NCBI GenBank assembly: GCA_036344135.1
Contig: JAYYUG010000105.1
Coordinates: 1-26,481 of the forward strand
Source of the DNA: GCA-002731945 sp036344135
GTDB taxonomy: Bacteria > Pseudomonadota > Alphaproteobacteria > MED-G09
DNA: 26,481 bases
Reading direction: 5' to 3'
Positions 1-8,628 of this stretch are shown here, one piece after another (position 1 is the stretch's first letter; the number at the start of each line of letters is the position of its first letter). A model generated the notes under the pieces. That model saw nothing but the letters and a program-made list of their open reading frames with translations, was not told where the DNA came from and did no database searches. The position numbers and the translations under genes were made by a program.

Positions 1-409
1 CAATTCTTTCTGTGTTAGATAAATCTGAATTAACTTGTTCCTTGTTAAGAAAAGCTGATTCATCCTTAAAAGGATTTAAAAATATAATTAAACCCATTTC
101 TATTAATATTATAAGGCCTATTGGAATGCCAACTTTGTAATATTTCTTAATTTCACCTTTTATTTGATTTACATCTAAATCGAGCATCATAATTACAAAG
201 AGAAATAGAACAGCTACTGCTCCGACGTACACGATAACTAATATCAGAGCTAAAAATTCGGCTCCAGCAATGAGAAAAATTCCAGCGGTATTGATAAAAG
301 AGAAAATTAGAAAAAGCACCGAATTAATAGGATTCTTTGAAAAAACAACCATTAAGGCGGAACTCAGTATTAGAAAAGAAAACAAATAAAAGAAGAGAGA
401 TGTAAACAT
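1..409 (-). CDS. nuoJ: NADH-quinone oxidoreductase subunit J (NuoJ), C-terminus cut by window edge
   Basis: Membrane subunit of respiratory complex I; it sits in the membrane arm and helps couple quinone reduction to proton pumping. Read from the ATG at 409, the frame stays open to base 1 (136 codons), so the 3' end lies outside the window. The visible part has about four hydrophobic helices. The family hallmark is the third, the AEFLALILVIVYVGAVAVLF segment, the conserved NuoJ/ND6 helix. A more polar, charged stretch follows the fourth helix. A GGAAAG ribosome-binding site lies about 12 bases ahead of the start, and the gene begins 17 bases after the nuoI stop. Its position after nuoI is the standard nuo order. 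Identity is secure from the sequence motif and context; only the C-terminus is unseen. Confidence 0.93.
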   Translation of the reverse strand, partial: MFTSLFFYLFSFLILSSALMVVFSKNPINSVLFLIFSFINTAGIFLIAGAEFLALILVIVYVGAVAVLFLFVIMMLDLDVNQIKGEIKKYYKVGIPIGLIILIEMGLIIFLNPFKDESAFLNKEQVNSDLSNTERI

Positions 410-426
410 TATAATTTTAGCTTTCC

Positions 427-921
427 CTAACGATAAGGAGAATCCCTTTCAATATTTTTTTGAATTGGGATCTCCCATCGGTCTCCATTATCCATAAGCT
501 TTTCTTTTGTGTATAAAAGCTCTTCTCGCGTTTCTGTTGAGAATTCAAAATTCGGACCTTCTACAATTGCATCTACAGGACAGGCTTCTTGACACAACCC
601 ACAATAAATGCATTTAACCATATCAATATCGTATCTTGTGGTTCTTCTTATACCGTCTTCATTCTTTTGTCCGACATCAATGGTAATGGCTTGAGCAGGA
701 CAAACTGCTTCACATAATTTGCAAGCTATACATCTTTCTTCACCATTAGGGTACCTTCTTAAAGCGTGCTCTCCTCGGAACCTTGGTGATAGTTTTCCCT
801 TTTCAAATGGGTAGTTAATGGTAACCCTGGGCTTAAAAAAGAAATATTTCATCGAGACAAAAAAAGCTTTGATAAAGTCCCAGATTATTAAATTTTTCAT
901 TATATAAAAAAATCTTTTCAT
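427..921 (-). CDS. nuoI: NADH-quinone oxidoreductase subunit I (NuoI), 2x[4Fe-4S]
   Basis: Peripheral-arm subunit of complex I carrying clusters N6a and N6b, which pass electrons towards NuoB and quinone. The 164-residue protein has two ferredoxin-type CxxCxxCxxxCP motifs: Cys64/67/70/74 and Cys104/107/110/114. The amphipathic N-terminal part (about residues 1-30) is typical of the alphaproteobacterial and mitochondrial (TYKY) form. The block ending in SPRFRGEHALRRYPNGEERC is near-invariant in that group. The ATG at 921 is chosen because AGGAAA lies six bases upstream; Met8 is a possible alternative. It begins 8 bases after the nuoH stop and is followed by nuoJ. Length and motifs are normal, with nothing missing. 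Confidence 0.97.
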   Translation of the reverse strand: MKRFFYIMKNLIIWDFIKAFFVSMKYFFFKPRVTINYPFEKGKLSPRFRGEHALRRYPNGEERCIACKLCEAVCPAQAITIDVGQKNEDGIRRTTRYDIDMVKCIYCGLCQEACPVDAIVEGPNFEFSTETREELLYTKEKLMDNGDRWEIPIQKNIERDSPYR

Positions 922-929
922 TACATTTC

Positions 930-1934
930 CTATGGCATTAAATTAAAAATAAAAAGAAAGCTAGCTGTCAATACAACCCAAAAAAGGGATATCGGTAGAA
1001 AAACTTTCCAACCAAGCCGCATTAGCTGATCGTATCTGTATCTTGGTACAATGGCCTTTACTATTCCAAATAAGAAGAAAATTGTTGTAACCTTTAACAT
1101 AAACCAAGCTGCGCCAGGGATAAGAGTAAAAGGCACTATATTGAATGGTGGAAGCCATCCCCCTAGAAATAAGATAGTAATCATAGCGCACATCAAAAAG
1201 GTTGCTGCAAGTTCACCCAAAAAATAAAGCATAAACAAAGAAGAGGAGTATTCCGTCTGATAACCTGCGACTAATTCAGCTTCCGCTTCTGGAAGATCAA
1301 AAGGTGGCCTATTCGTTTCAGCTAGGGCGGAAATAAAGAAGATTATGAACATAGGAAATAAAGGAAAAACAAACCAAATGTTTCTTTGGGCCATTACTAT
1401 ATCGGTTAAATTCAATGACCCAACACAAAGTAGTACAGTTATAATAACTAATCCAATTGAGATTTCATAAGACACCATCTGTGCTGCAGAACGCATTGCT
1501 CCCATAAAAGGATATTTGGAATTCGAAGCCCAACCTCCCATAATAATTCCGTATACTCCAAGAGAAGAAATAGCAATGATGTATAGAATCCCAACGTTTA
1601 AGTCGGATACCACCCAACCTTCAGAAAAAGGTATGACTGCCCAAGCTGATAATGCTACAAAACAGGTAATTATTGGAGCAAGAATAAAAATAGCCTTATT
1701 TGCTTCTTGGGGAATAATGATCTCTTTAAATAATAATTTGATTAAATCAGCAGCACTTTGCATTAATCCAAATGGCCCTACTACGTTAGGGCCACGTCTT
1801 AATTGAACTGCAGCCCAAATCTTTCTTTCACCATAAATACCAAAATAAGCCATCAATAATACGGCCAACAAGACCAAAATTGACTGAAAAAATAAAATCG
1901 CAATTGGAATGATATAATCAATTAAGTTTGCCAT
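930..1934 (-). CDS. nuoH: NADH-quinone oxidoreductase subunit H (NuoH)
   Basis: Membrane subunit of complex I at the junction of the two arms, forming part of the quinone chamber (ND1 family). About 334 residues with eight or so hydrophobic helices. Recognisable family blocks are GERKIWAAVQLRRGPNVVGPFG after helix 1, the acidic loop AETNRPPFDLPEAEAELVAGYQTEYSS, and the C-terminal VPRYRYDQLMRLGWKVFLP. A TTG one codon earlier (1937) is in frame, but the ATG at 1934 is preferred: it shares one base with the nuoG stop (TGATG), which implies translational coupling. It is followed by nuoI after 8 bases. All key glutamates and arginines of the family loops appear present. Confidence 0.96.
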   Translation of the reverse strand: MANLIDYIIPIAILFFQSILVLLAVLLMAYFGIYGERKIWAAVQLRRGPNVVGPFGLMQSAADLIKLLFKEIIIPQEANKAIFILAPIITCFVALSAWAVIPFSEGWVVSDLNVGILYIIAISSLGVYGIIMGGWASNSKYPFMGAMRSAAQMVSYEISIGLVIITVLLCVGSLNLTDIVMAQRNIWFVFPLFPMFIIFFISALAETNRPPFDLPEAEAELVAGYQTEYSSSLFMLYFLGELAATFLMCAMITILFLGGWLPPFNIVPFTLIPGAAWFMLKVTTIFFLFGIVKAIVPRYRYDQLMRLGWKVFLPISLFWVVLTASFLFIFNLMP

Positions 1935-3985
1935 CAATTATCTCTTTTTTGAGTATAATTATTTCTTTCTGATAAATTCATCGATGCTCTAGTAATAGAA
2001 TTTGTAAACCAGTAATTTGTTATGGCCTCAGAAAATTTATGCCCACTAATATCATTCTGATCCTTTTTTTCAGGGGGATCATTCCTTTGAAAATCACCAA
2101 AAGGATCTAAATTAGGATATTCCTTGTAAATTTTATTTCTTAATCCTTCGTGAGTTTGGAAATCGGAATTAAGATTCAAGGCTTCAGAGATTAATCTAAT
2201 TATTTCCCAATCTTCCTTTGCTTCACCGACTGGAAAAACAGAACGGACCGATTCTTGGACTCTTCCTTCGGTATTCATATACAAACCGTCTTGTTCACTA
2301 AAAGCGGCTGAAGGTAAAATTAAATCAGCATTGTTTGCGCCTTTATCTCCATGATGTCCTTGGTAAATCACATAGCATTTATCTAAATCAGAAAATTGAA
2401 GTTCATCGGCCCCTAATAGAAAAATAGTCTTAATAAGACCTGCTTTGCATCCACTAATTATCTCTTCTGTATTCTTGCCATCTTCTTCAGGAATAAAATC
2501 TATACTCATAGCGCCGGCCCTAGAAGCAGCGGTATGCAAGACGTTAAACCCATTCCATTCATTATTAATAAAATTAAATTTATAGGCTAACTCTATGCAT
2601 AAATCTAAAAATTCACTCCCTTTATCTCCTGTTAAGGCGCCTTGGCCCACTATCATCATCGGTTTTTTAGTTAAACTTAATTTATCACAAAAACTATTCT
2701 TGCCCTCCAAGATCTCTTTAACAATCTTTGGTTCTTCTCCTAAAAGTTCATAATCATAAGTAAGATCACATTTAGTTCCTATTAAACCCAATGGAAAGGA
2801 TGTGTTTCTTGATTGTCTTAATATTCTTGAGTTAAGGAGAGGAGCTTCTTTTCTCGGGTTAGTTCCTATAAGAAGACATCCATCAGATTCATCAATCCCT
2901 GAAATGGTGGAATTAAACAACCATCTTTCTCTTGGCCCAGAAATCTTAGACCCGTCTTGTCGGCAATCATAATTCTTAACTTTGATTCCTTTTAGAAGTT
3001 TTTTTAATGAATAAACCGATTCAATTGGAACTAGATCTCCAGAAATTGCAGCTATCTCTTCAGGTTTATTTGAAATTAGATTTTTTTTAACAAGATCAAT
3101 TGCATCGTCCCAGGTAGTTTTAACTAATTTTTTTCCCACTCTTTTATAGGGCTTATCAATTCTTTGAAAAGATAAACCGTCCCAAAAAAAGCGTGTTTTA
3201 TCAGTAATCCACTCTTCGTTAATTTCTTCATTAAGCCTTGGCAATACCCTCATAACCTTTAAACCTTTTGAATCAATCCTAATATTTGACCCTAAAGCAT
3301 CCATTACATCTATTGTTTCGGTTTTTTTTAAGTCCCATGGTCGAGCTGAAAATGCGTAAGGTTTTGAAGTAAGGGCTCCTACTGGACATAAATCTATAAC
3401 ATTGCCTGACAACTCAGATTCGACAGAACTATTAAGGTAAGTAGTTATTTCCATATCATTTCCACGACCTATTGAACCTATTTCGTGATTACCAGAAATC
3501 TCCGAAGAAAATCGTACACATCTTGTACAATGTATACATCTTGTCATCTCAGTCTTTATAAAAGGTCCCATACCTTTATTCTCTACTGCCCTCTTATCAT
3601 CAAAAAAGCGACTTTCTCCATGACCGAAAGCCATAGCCTGGTCCTGCAAATCACATTCTCCTCCTTGATCACATATTGGACAATCTAATGGATGATTGAT
3701 AAGCAGGAATTCCATCACACCCTCTCTTGCATTCTTTACTCTTTCAGTTTTGGTATAGATCTTTATACCCTCACTTACTTGGACTGCACACGATGCAACT
3801 GGTTTAGGGCTTAATCCCCGGCTATCTTCTACATCTACAAGACACATTCGGCAATTTCCGGCTACCGAAAGTCTCTCATGATAACAAAATCTAGGTATTT
3901 CTATTCCGGCTTCCTCACAAGCCTGTATTAAAGCTAATCCTTCTCCAACTTCGTATTCAATCCCGTCTATTTCAATATTAACCAT
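1934..3985 (-). CDS. nuoG: NADH-quinone oxidoreductase subunit G (NuoG)
   Basis: Large iron-sulfur subunit of the NADH-oxidising module, moving electrons from NuoF to NuoI. The 683-residue protein is close to the usual length. The N-terminal [2Fe-2S] ferredoxin domain has Cys34, Cys45, Cys48 and Cys66. The His-ligated N5 cluster has His98, Cys102, Cys105 and Cys111. The N4 cluster has Cys150, Cys153, Cys156 and Cys200. The rest is a molybdopterin-oxidoreductase-like fold without cofactor function; the block around HHGDKGANNADLILPSAAF is conserved. The extra N7 cysteine motif of E. coli NuoG is not seen, which fits the alphaproteobacterial and mitochondrial (75 kDa) type. The ATG at 3985 lies 5 bases after the nuoF stop. 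Confidence 0.97.
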   Translation of the reverse strand: MVNIEIDGIEYEVGEGLALIQACEEAGIEIPRFCYHERLSVAGNCRMCLVDVEDSRGLSPKPVASCAVQVSEGIKIYTKTERVKNAREGVMEFLLINHPLDCPICDQGGECDLQDQAMAFGHGESRFFDDKRAVENKGMGPFIKTEMTRCIHCTRCVRFSSEISGNHEIGSIGRGNDMEITTYLNSSVESELSGNVIDLCPVGALTSKPYAFSARPWDLKKTETIDVMDALGSNIRIDSKGLKVMRVLPRLNEEINEEWITDKTRFFWDGLSFQRIDKPYKRVGKKLVKTTWDDAIDLVKKNLISNKPEEIAAISGDLVPIESVYSLKKLLKGIKVKNYDCRQDGSKISGPRERWLFNSTISGIDESDGCLLIGTNPRKEAPLLNSRILRQSRNTSFPLGLIGTKCDLTYDYELLGEEPKIVKEILEGKNSFCDKLSLTKKPMMIVGQGALTGDKGSEFLDLCIELAYKFNFINNEWNGFNVLHTAASRAGAMSIDFIPEEDGKNTEEIISGCKAGLIKTIFLLGADELQFSDLDKCYVIYQGHHGDKGANNADLILPSAAFSEQDGLYMNTEGRVQESVRSVFPVGEAKEDWEIIRLISEALNLNSDFQTHEGLRNKIYKEYPNLDPFGDFQRNDPPEKKDQNDISGHKFSEAITNYWFTNSITRASMNLSERNNYTQKRDN

Positions 3986-3990
3986 ATTTT

Positions 3991-5268
3991 CTAAACCGCA
4001 TCGCCTTTGTAATTTTCAATTCTCTCCTCTATATAGGGTCGAAAGTGTCTTATGATACCTTGAATAGGCCAAGCAGCTGCATCTCCTAAGAGGCAAATAG
4101 TGTGACCTTCTATTCGTTCCGTTAGATTTAATAAAAGATCAATATCTTCTTTTTTAGCTGACCCTTTTGCCATTTTTTCCATCATCTCCCACAACCAACC
4201 TGTCCCCTCTCTACAGGGAGTACATTGTCCACAACTTTCGTGTTTATAAAAATATGAAATTCTTGAAATTGCTCTAATCAAATCAGTAGATTTATCCATA
4301 ACTATAACTGCAGCAGTACCTAAGCCCGATTTAACCTCAGCAAGAGAATCAAAATCCATCAAAACTGTATCACATATGTTTTTAGGTATGAGAGGAACAG
4401 ATGAGCCGCCAGGAATAACTGCTAATAAATTTTCCCAACCGCCTTGAACTCCGCCTGCATATTTCTCTATGAGAGTTTTTAAAGGGATTCCCATCTCTTC
4501 TTCAATATTGCATGGATTGTTAACATGACCAGAAATACAAAATATTTTTGTCCCAGTATTTCCTGATCTTCCTAAAGACGAAAACCAATCTGATCCTCTT
4601 CTTAAAATTTCTGGAACAACAGCAATACTCTCTACATTATTTACAGTTGTAGGGCAGCCAAATAACCCAGATGTAGCTGGAAATGGAGGTTTCACCCTCG
4701 GCAAACCTTTTTTTCCTTCTAAACTCTCAAGAAGCGCTGTTTCTTCACCACAAATATACGCGCCGGCACCACCATGAATATATATGTCTATATCTAGACC
4801 TGTTTTGCATGCATTTTTTCCAACTAATCCATCGGAATATGCCTCTTCCAGAGCAGCTTCTAGAATTTTCCTTTCATCTATAAATTCTCCTCTAATGTAA
4901 ATATAACAAACCTGAGCTCCTATAGCTGCGGAAGCGATTAATGAACCCTCAAGAAGTTTGTGAGGCTCGTTTCTGATGATATCACGGTCCTTGCATGTTC
5001 CAGGTTCTGATTCATCTGCATTAACTATTAGGTAGTGAGTTTTACCTGTTGGCTCTTTAGGCATAAAAGACCACTTCACTCCTGTAGGAAATCCACCCCC
5101 TCCTCTTCCTCGTAATCCTGAAGACGTTATTTCTTTAACAATATTGTCACTACCATTTAAAATAATAGATTTAGTGTTGTCCCAATCACCTCTTTTTTTA
5201 GATTCCTGTAAATTCCAAGGCTTAAATCCATATAAATTAGTAAAAATTTTATCTTTTTCTTCGATCAT
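3991..5268 (-). CDS. nuoF: NADH-quinone oxidoreductase subunit F (NuoF), NADH/FMN-binding
   Basis: The NADH-oxidising subunit of complex I; it binds NADH, FMN and cluster N3 in the cytoplasmic arm. 425 residues. The glycine-rich GRGGGGFPTGVKW block (residues 54-66) forms the nucleotide site, and GGAGAYICGEETALLESLEG is the second FMN/NADH-binding block. Cluster N3 ligands are Cys346, Cys349 and Cys352 (SCGQCTPCREG) plus Cys392 (HTICLLGDAAAWP). The start codon at 5268 overlaps the nuoE stop by one base (TAATG), so translation is probably coupled. Length, motifs and position are all typical. Confidence 0.97.
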   Translation of the reverse strand: MIEEKDKIFTNLYGFKPWNLQESKKRGDWDNTKSIILNGSDNIVKEITSSGLRGRGGGGFPTGVKWSFMPKEPTGKTHYLIVNADESEPGTCKDRDIIRNEPHKLLEGSLIASAAIGAQVCYIYIRGEFIDERKILEAALEEAYSDGLVGKNACKTGLDIDIYIHGGAGAYICGEETALLESLEGKKGLPRVKPPFPATSGLFGCPTTVNNVESIAVVPEILRRGSDWFSSLGRSGNTGTKIFCISGHVNNPCNIEEEMGIPLKTLIEKYAGGVQGGWENLLAVIPGGSSVPLIPKNICDTVLMDFDSLAEVKSGLGTAAVIVMDKSTDLIRAISRISYFYKHESCGQCTPCREGTGWLWEMMEKMAKGSAKKEDIDLLLNLTERIEGHTICLLGDAAAWPIQGIIRHFRPYIEERIENYKGDAV

Positions 5269-5846
5269 TACTTTTCTCGTAGATTTGGTTCTGAAGAATT
5301 TCTATTAATCTGAGAACCTTTTTTTACTTTTTTGTTATTTTTTAAATTTTCTAGAATTTTTGACATGGATAAGTAATCTAAATCCTCAAAATATTCATCA
5401 TTTATTTGAACTACGGGAGCATTAACACATGCTCCAAGGCACTCGACCTCAACCCAACTTATATTTTCTTTTGATATATCTCTCTCTTGACCTATATGTT
5501 CTTTACAGGCCTTTTTAATATCATCTGAACCCCTTAACCAACAGGGAGTTGTTCCACATATCTGAACGAAATTTTTTCCACAAGGTTGAAGATTAAACAT
5601 TGAATAAAATGTAACAATCTCCAGAACCCGAATTTTTGGCATATTTAATATTTCTGAAACTGCCAAGATAGCTTTCTCCGGAAGCCAACCTCCTGATTTC
5701 TTCTGAGCAAGAAATAAACATTCGAGTACAGCTGATTGTTCTCTTCCGATCGGATACTTGTTAATAAGAAGATTTATTTCGTTAATTTCTTTCTCGTTAA
5801 ATCTAAATTCTTTGTCATTATTTTCAGAAAATCTTTGTTGAGTCAT
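5268..5846 (-). CDS. nuoE: NADH-quinone oxidoreductase subunit E (NuoE), [2Fe-2S]
   Basis: Thioredoxin-fold subunit of the NADH module holding cluster N1a, partner of NuoF. 192 residues. The four [2Fe-2S] ligands are visible as Cys97 and Cys102 (ICGTTPCWLRG) and Cys136 and Cys140 (ECLGACVNAP). The N-terminal helical bundle has the family signature GGWLPEKAILAVSEILNMP and a TFYSMFNLQPCGK segment. The last 30 or so residues are Lys/Asn-rich and poorly conserved. The ATG at 5846 overlaps the nuoD stop in an ATGA arrangement, typical of coupled nuo genes. Nothing is missing. Confidence 0.96.
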   Translation of the reverse strand: MTQQRFSENNDKEFRFNEKEINEINLLINKYPIGREQSAVLECLFLAQKKSGGWLPEKAILAVSEILNMPKIRVLEIVTFYSMFNLQPCGKNFVQICGTTPCWLRGSDDIKKACKEHIGQERDISKENISWVEVECLGACVNAPVVQINDEYFEDLDYLSMSKILENLKNNKKVKKGSQINRNSSEPNLREK

Positions 5847-7021
5847 CTATCTACCTCACCAAAAACTAAATCTAATGAGCCTAATATTGCCGATAAATCA
5901 GGTAATAAATATCCTTTAGATAAATAATCAAGTGATTGCAAATGTGCAAAACCTGGAGCTCGAATCTTGCACCTATAGGGTTTGTTTGAACCATCTGAAA
6001 CCAAGTAAACACCAAATTCTCCTTTGGGAGCCTCTACAGCAGCATAAATTTCTCCTGGGCCTACGTCATACCCCTCGGTATAAAGCTTAAAGTGATGTAT
6101 AAGGGCTTCCATAGAACGTTTCATTTCTGACCTTTTTGGTGGAGCTATTTTCTTATTTTCACTAATAATTGGCCCTTTTTCCATTTTTTCGATAGCTTGT
6201 TTTATTATTGATGCTGACTGACGACATTCTTCAATTCTGATTAAGTAACGATCATAATTATCTCCATTTTTTCCGACTGGAATTAGAAAATCATAGTCTT
6301 CATAAGTTTCATAGGGTTGTGTTCTTCTTAAATCCCACTCAAACCCTGATCCTCTAGCCATAACACCGGTTAAACCCCAATCGAGCACGTCTTGTTTCTT
6401 AACTACGCCGATATCAACATTTCTTTGCTTAAAAATTCTGCTATCTGTCAAAAGGCTTTCTAAATCATCAACTACTTTTAAAAAGGGATCACAAAATTTA
6501 TAGATATCCTCTAATAACTGTTCTTCTAGGTCTTGATGAACACCACCAGTCCTAAAATAGGCCGCATGAAGACGAGACCCGCATGCCCTTTCATAAAAAA
6601 CCATAAGTTTTTCTCTTTCTTCCCATCCCCAAAGACTTGGTGTTAAAGCCCCTACATCCAACGCCTGAGCGGGCACATTAATCATGTGACTCAAAATTCT
6701 TCCAATTTCGGAAAAAAGAACTCTAATATGTTGAGCTCTTATTGGAACTTGAACCCCCAATAATCTCTCAGTAGCAAGAGAAAATGCATGTTCTTGGTTC
6801 ATAGGAGCTACATAATCTAATCTATCAAAATATGGTAAAGCCTGGAGATAAGTTTTGTTTTCGATTAATTTTTCGGTTCCTCTATGAAGAAGACCTATGT
6901 GAGGTTCTACCCTCTCAACTACTTCACCATCCAGATCTAAAACCAATCTCAAAACACCATGCGCTGCGGGATGTTGAGGACCGAAGTTTATTCTAAATTT
7001 CTTATTTTTATCTTTAATCAT
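5843..7021 (-). CDS. nuoD: NADH-quinone oxidoreductase subunit D (NuoD)
   Basis: 49-kDa-type subunit of complex I that, with NuoB, forms the quinone-reducing site; related to the large subunit of NiFe hydrogenases but without the metal centre. 392 residues. The N-terminal block FGPQHPAAHGVLRLVLDLDGE, the HIGLLHRGTEKL segment and the C-terminal RAPGFAHLQSL and DLVFGEVDR motifs are all family hallmarks. It is encoded separately from nuoC rather than as the fused nuoCD of enterobacteria. The start at 7021 overlaps the nuoC end by 8 bases. Expected length and intact. Confidence 0.97.
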   Translation of the reverse strand: MIKDKNKKFRINFGPQHPAAHGVLRLVLDLDGEVVERVEPHIGLLHRGTEKLIENKTYLQALPYFDRLDYVAPMNQEHAFSLATERLLGVQVPIRAQHIRVLFSEIGRILSHMINVPAQALDVGALTPSLWGWEEREKLMVFYERACGSRLHAAYFRTGGVHQDLEEQLLEDIYKFCDPFLKVVDDLESLLTDSRIFKQRNVDIGVVKKQDVLDWGLTGVMARGSGFEWDLRRTQPYETYEDYDFLIPVGKNGDNYDRYLIRIEECRQSASIIKQAIEKMEKGPIISENKKIAPPKRSEMKRSMEALIHHFKLYTEGYDVGPGEIYAAVEAPKGEFGVYLVSDGSNKPYRCKIRAPGFAHLQSLDYLSKGYLLPDLSAILGSLDLVFGEVDR

Positions 7022-7622
7022 CTTTTATTGTTTCATCGGGATACTCGACTCCCTCCCATGGGCTTTCAAAGTCAAAATTTCTATATTCCTGCTCTAATTC
7101 AACAGGTTTGTATATTACTCTTTTCTTCTCTTCGTCATATTTGACTTCAACATATCCGGTTAAAGGAAAATCCTTCCTTAATGGATAGCCTTCAAAACCA
7201 TAATCTGTTAGAAGCCTTCTAAGGTCTTTGTGACCCTCAAAATTAATTCCAAATAGATCAAAAGCTTCTCTTTCGTACCAATCAGAGGAGGGGAATAATT
7301 TGGTTATTGAGGGAAGGGAATTATTGTTATCAGTAAAAGACTTTACCCGAATTCTTGAATTATTATTCATTGACAACAAATTATAGGCAACCTGAAATCT
7401 TTCCTTTTTCTCAGGCCAATCAATTCCACATAGATCTATTAACTGCGTGAAAGATAATAATGGTTCGTCACGCAAGAACCTTATGGTTTTAACGATATTA
7501 GTGTGTTCTATATTAAAGGAAAGCTCATATTCGGAAACATTAATATCTGACATAACAGAATTCAAAAAATCAAAGCTCTGGACTTCCTTTAACAGTTCGG
7601 GGGGTGACTTCATTTTTTTCAT
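7014..7622 (-). CDS. nuoC: NADH-quinone oxidoreductase subunit C (NuoC)
   Basis: 30-kDa-type peripheral subunit of complex I, a scaffold next to NuoD. 202 residues. The family signature is clear: YEREAFDLFGINFEGHKDLRRLLTDYGFEGYPLRKDFPL, at about residues 119-158. The C-terminal tail FDFESPWEG resembles alphaproteobacterial forms. The N-terminal 35 residues are weakly conserved, as usual. Start ATG at 7622 follows nuoB after 14 bases and overlaps nuoD by 8 bases at its end. No catalytic residues are expected. Confidence 0.95.
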   Translation of the reverse strand: MKKMKSPPELLKEVQSFDFLNSVMSDINVSEYELSFNIEHTNIVKTIRFLRDEPLLSFTQLIDLCGIDWPEKKERFQVAYNLLSMNNNSRIRVKSFTDNNNSLPSITKLFPSSDWYEREAFDLFGINFEGHKDLRRLLTDYGFEGYPLRKDFPLTGYVEVKYDEEKKRVIYKPVELEQEYRNFDFESPWEGVEYPDETIKDD

Positions 7623-7636
7623 TGTTGATCTTACTT

Positions 7637-8164
7637 TTATCTTTCAAAAGTTCCGGTTCTTCTAATCTTCTTCTGTAATTGTAAAATTCCGTACATTAAT
7701 GCTTCTGCAGTTGGCGGACATCCTGGAACATATATATCTACAGGAACAATTCTATCGCATCCCCTTACAACTGAATAAGAATAGTGATAATACCCTCCTC
7801 CGTTTGCACATGATCCCATTGATATTACATAACGTGGTTCTGGCATCTGGTCATAGACCTTTCTGAGTGCTGGCGCCATCTTATTTGTTAGAGTCCCTGC
7901 AACTATCATAACATCAGATTGTCTAGGAGATCCTCTAGGTGCCGTCCCAAATCTTTCTAGATCATAACGAGGACCATTAGTTTGAAACATCTCAATTGCA
8001 CAACACGCCAAACCAAACGTCATCCAATGCAATGATCCAGTTCTTGCCCAACTAACAAGGGCTTCTGCCGAAGTAACAAAAAAACCTTTATCAGAGATCT
8101 CTGTTGATAATTTTTTGGTGTCTTTTTCTGAAATCAATCCCACTCTAGAGCTCCCTTTTTCCAT
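7637..8164 (-). CDS. nuoB: NADH-quinone oxidoreductase subunit B (NuoB), cluster N2
   Basis: PSST-type subunit holding cluster N2, the last iron-sulfur centre before quinone. 175 residues as given. The N2 ligands are Cys54 and Cys55 (GLACCAIEM), Cys119 (MGSCANGGG) and Cys149 (VPGCPP). The RYDLERFG and PRQSDVMIVAGT blocks are also characteristic. The start is uncertain: the ATG at 8164 gives an unusually long 31-base overlap with nuoA. A TTG at 8137 that overlaps the nuoA stop (TTGA), or a GTG at 8143, would also preserve all conserved residues. The identity does not depend on this choice. Confidence 0.95.
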   Translation of the reverse strand: MEKGSSRVGLISEKDTKKLSTEISDKGFFVTSAEALVSWARTGSLHWMTFGLACCAIEMFQTNGPRYDLERFGTAPRGSPRQSDVMIVAGTLTNKMAPALRKVYDQMPEPRYVISMGSCANGGGYYHYSYSVVRGCDRIVPVDIYVPGCPPTAEALMYGILQLQKKIRRTGTFER

Positions 8165-8499
8165 TCATAGATGAATCCAACTGTGAGTACACCCAGAAAT
8201 ATCATCATTGAAACAAATCCCAATGTTCCAATCTTTCCAAGCATTATTGCCCAAGGAAAAAGGAATGCGACCTCAAGATCAAAAATAATAAAAAGTATTG
8301 CGACTAGATAAAACCTTATATCAAACTTTGATCTAGCATCATCAAAAGGATCAAAACCACATTCGTAAGGTGATAATTTTTCTTTATCCGGTTTATATGG
8401 TGCAAAAATTAATGGGGGCACAATCAAAACCAAAGTCAAGACTATCGATAAACCCATGAATATCAATATAGGAAGATAATCATATAGTATGGATTGCAT
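8134..8499 (-). CDS. nuoA: NADH-quinone oxidoreductase subunit A (NuoA)
   Basis: Small membrane subunit of complex I (ND3 family), lying near the quinone channel. 121 residues from the ATG at 8499, with three hydrophobic helices at about residues 7-30, 60-83 and 90-111. The conserved loop KLSPYECGFDPFDDARSKFD, including the Cys that reports the active/deactive state in mitochondria, is present, as is the acidic FDLEVAFLFPW in helix 2. An upstream in-frame TTG at 8523 would add 8 residues, but it is rejected because AAGGAG sits about 8 bases before the ATG at 8499. First gene of the nuo operon. It overlaps the annotated nuoB start by 31 bases. Confidence 0.95.
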   Translation of the reverse strand: MQSILYDYLPILIFMGLSIVLTLVLIVPPLIFAPYKPDKEKLSPYECGFDPFDDARSKFDIRFYLVAILFIIFDLEVAFLFPWAIMLGKIGTLGFVSMMIFLGVLTVGFIYEWKKGALEWD

Positions 8500-8555
8500 C
8501 CAACTTCTCCTTATCTCCTCCAAAATCAGAATCTTTCAAAAATTAACCTGATTCA

Positions 8556-8593
8556 TGTCAAGATTATAAGGATTTTTATATCAATAACGTTAT
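8556..8593 (-). promoter_or_regulatory. Possible nuo operon promoter region
   Basis: The 129 bases between the hydrolase stop and the nuoA ATG hold a perfect TATAAT on the minus strand (8568-8563). Immediately upstream of it is a 10-base palindrome ATAACGTTAT (8584-8593), placed where a -35 element or an operator would lie. There is no good -35 match at 16-18 bases. This is a plausible start point for nuo transcription, but read-through from the upstream genes cannot be excluded. Confidence 0.3.
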
Positions 8594-8628
8594 TTTTCCA
8601 AGCAAATTAGATTATAAAAAACAAACTT

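Noticed and set aside
1516..1806. A 96-codon open frame on the plus strand within nuoH, and similar frames opposite nuoG, ALDH, clpX and lon
   Set aside because: They are antisense to strongly conserved genes, have no recognisable domain or ribosome-binding site, and are expected by chance in this composition.
8500..8523. An earlier TTG start for nuoA
   Set aside because: It gives an atypically long N-terminus, while the ATG at 8499 has an AAGGAG site at good distance.
8556..8561. A perfect TTGACA on the minus strand in the nuo leader
   Set aside because: No -10 like sequence lies 16-18 bases downstream (TTGAAA or TGAAAG only), so it is unlikely to be a -35 box.
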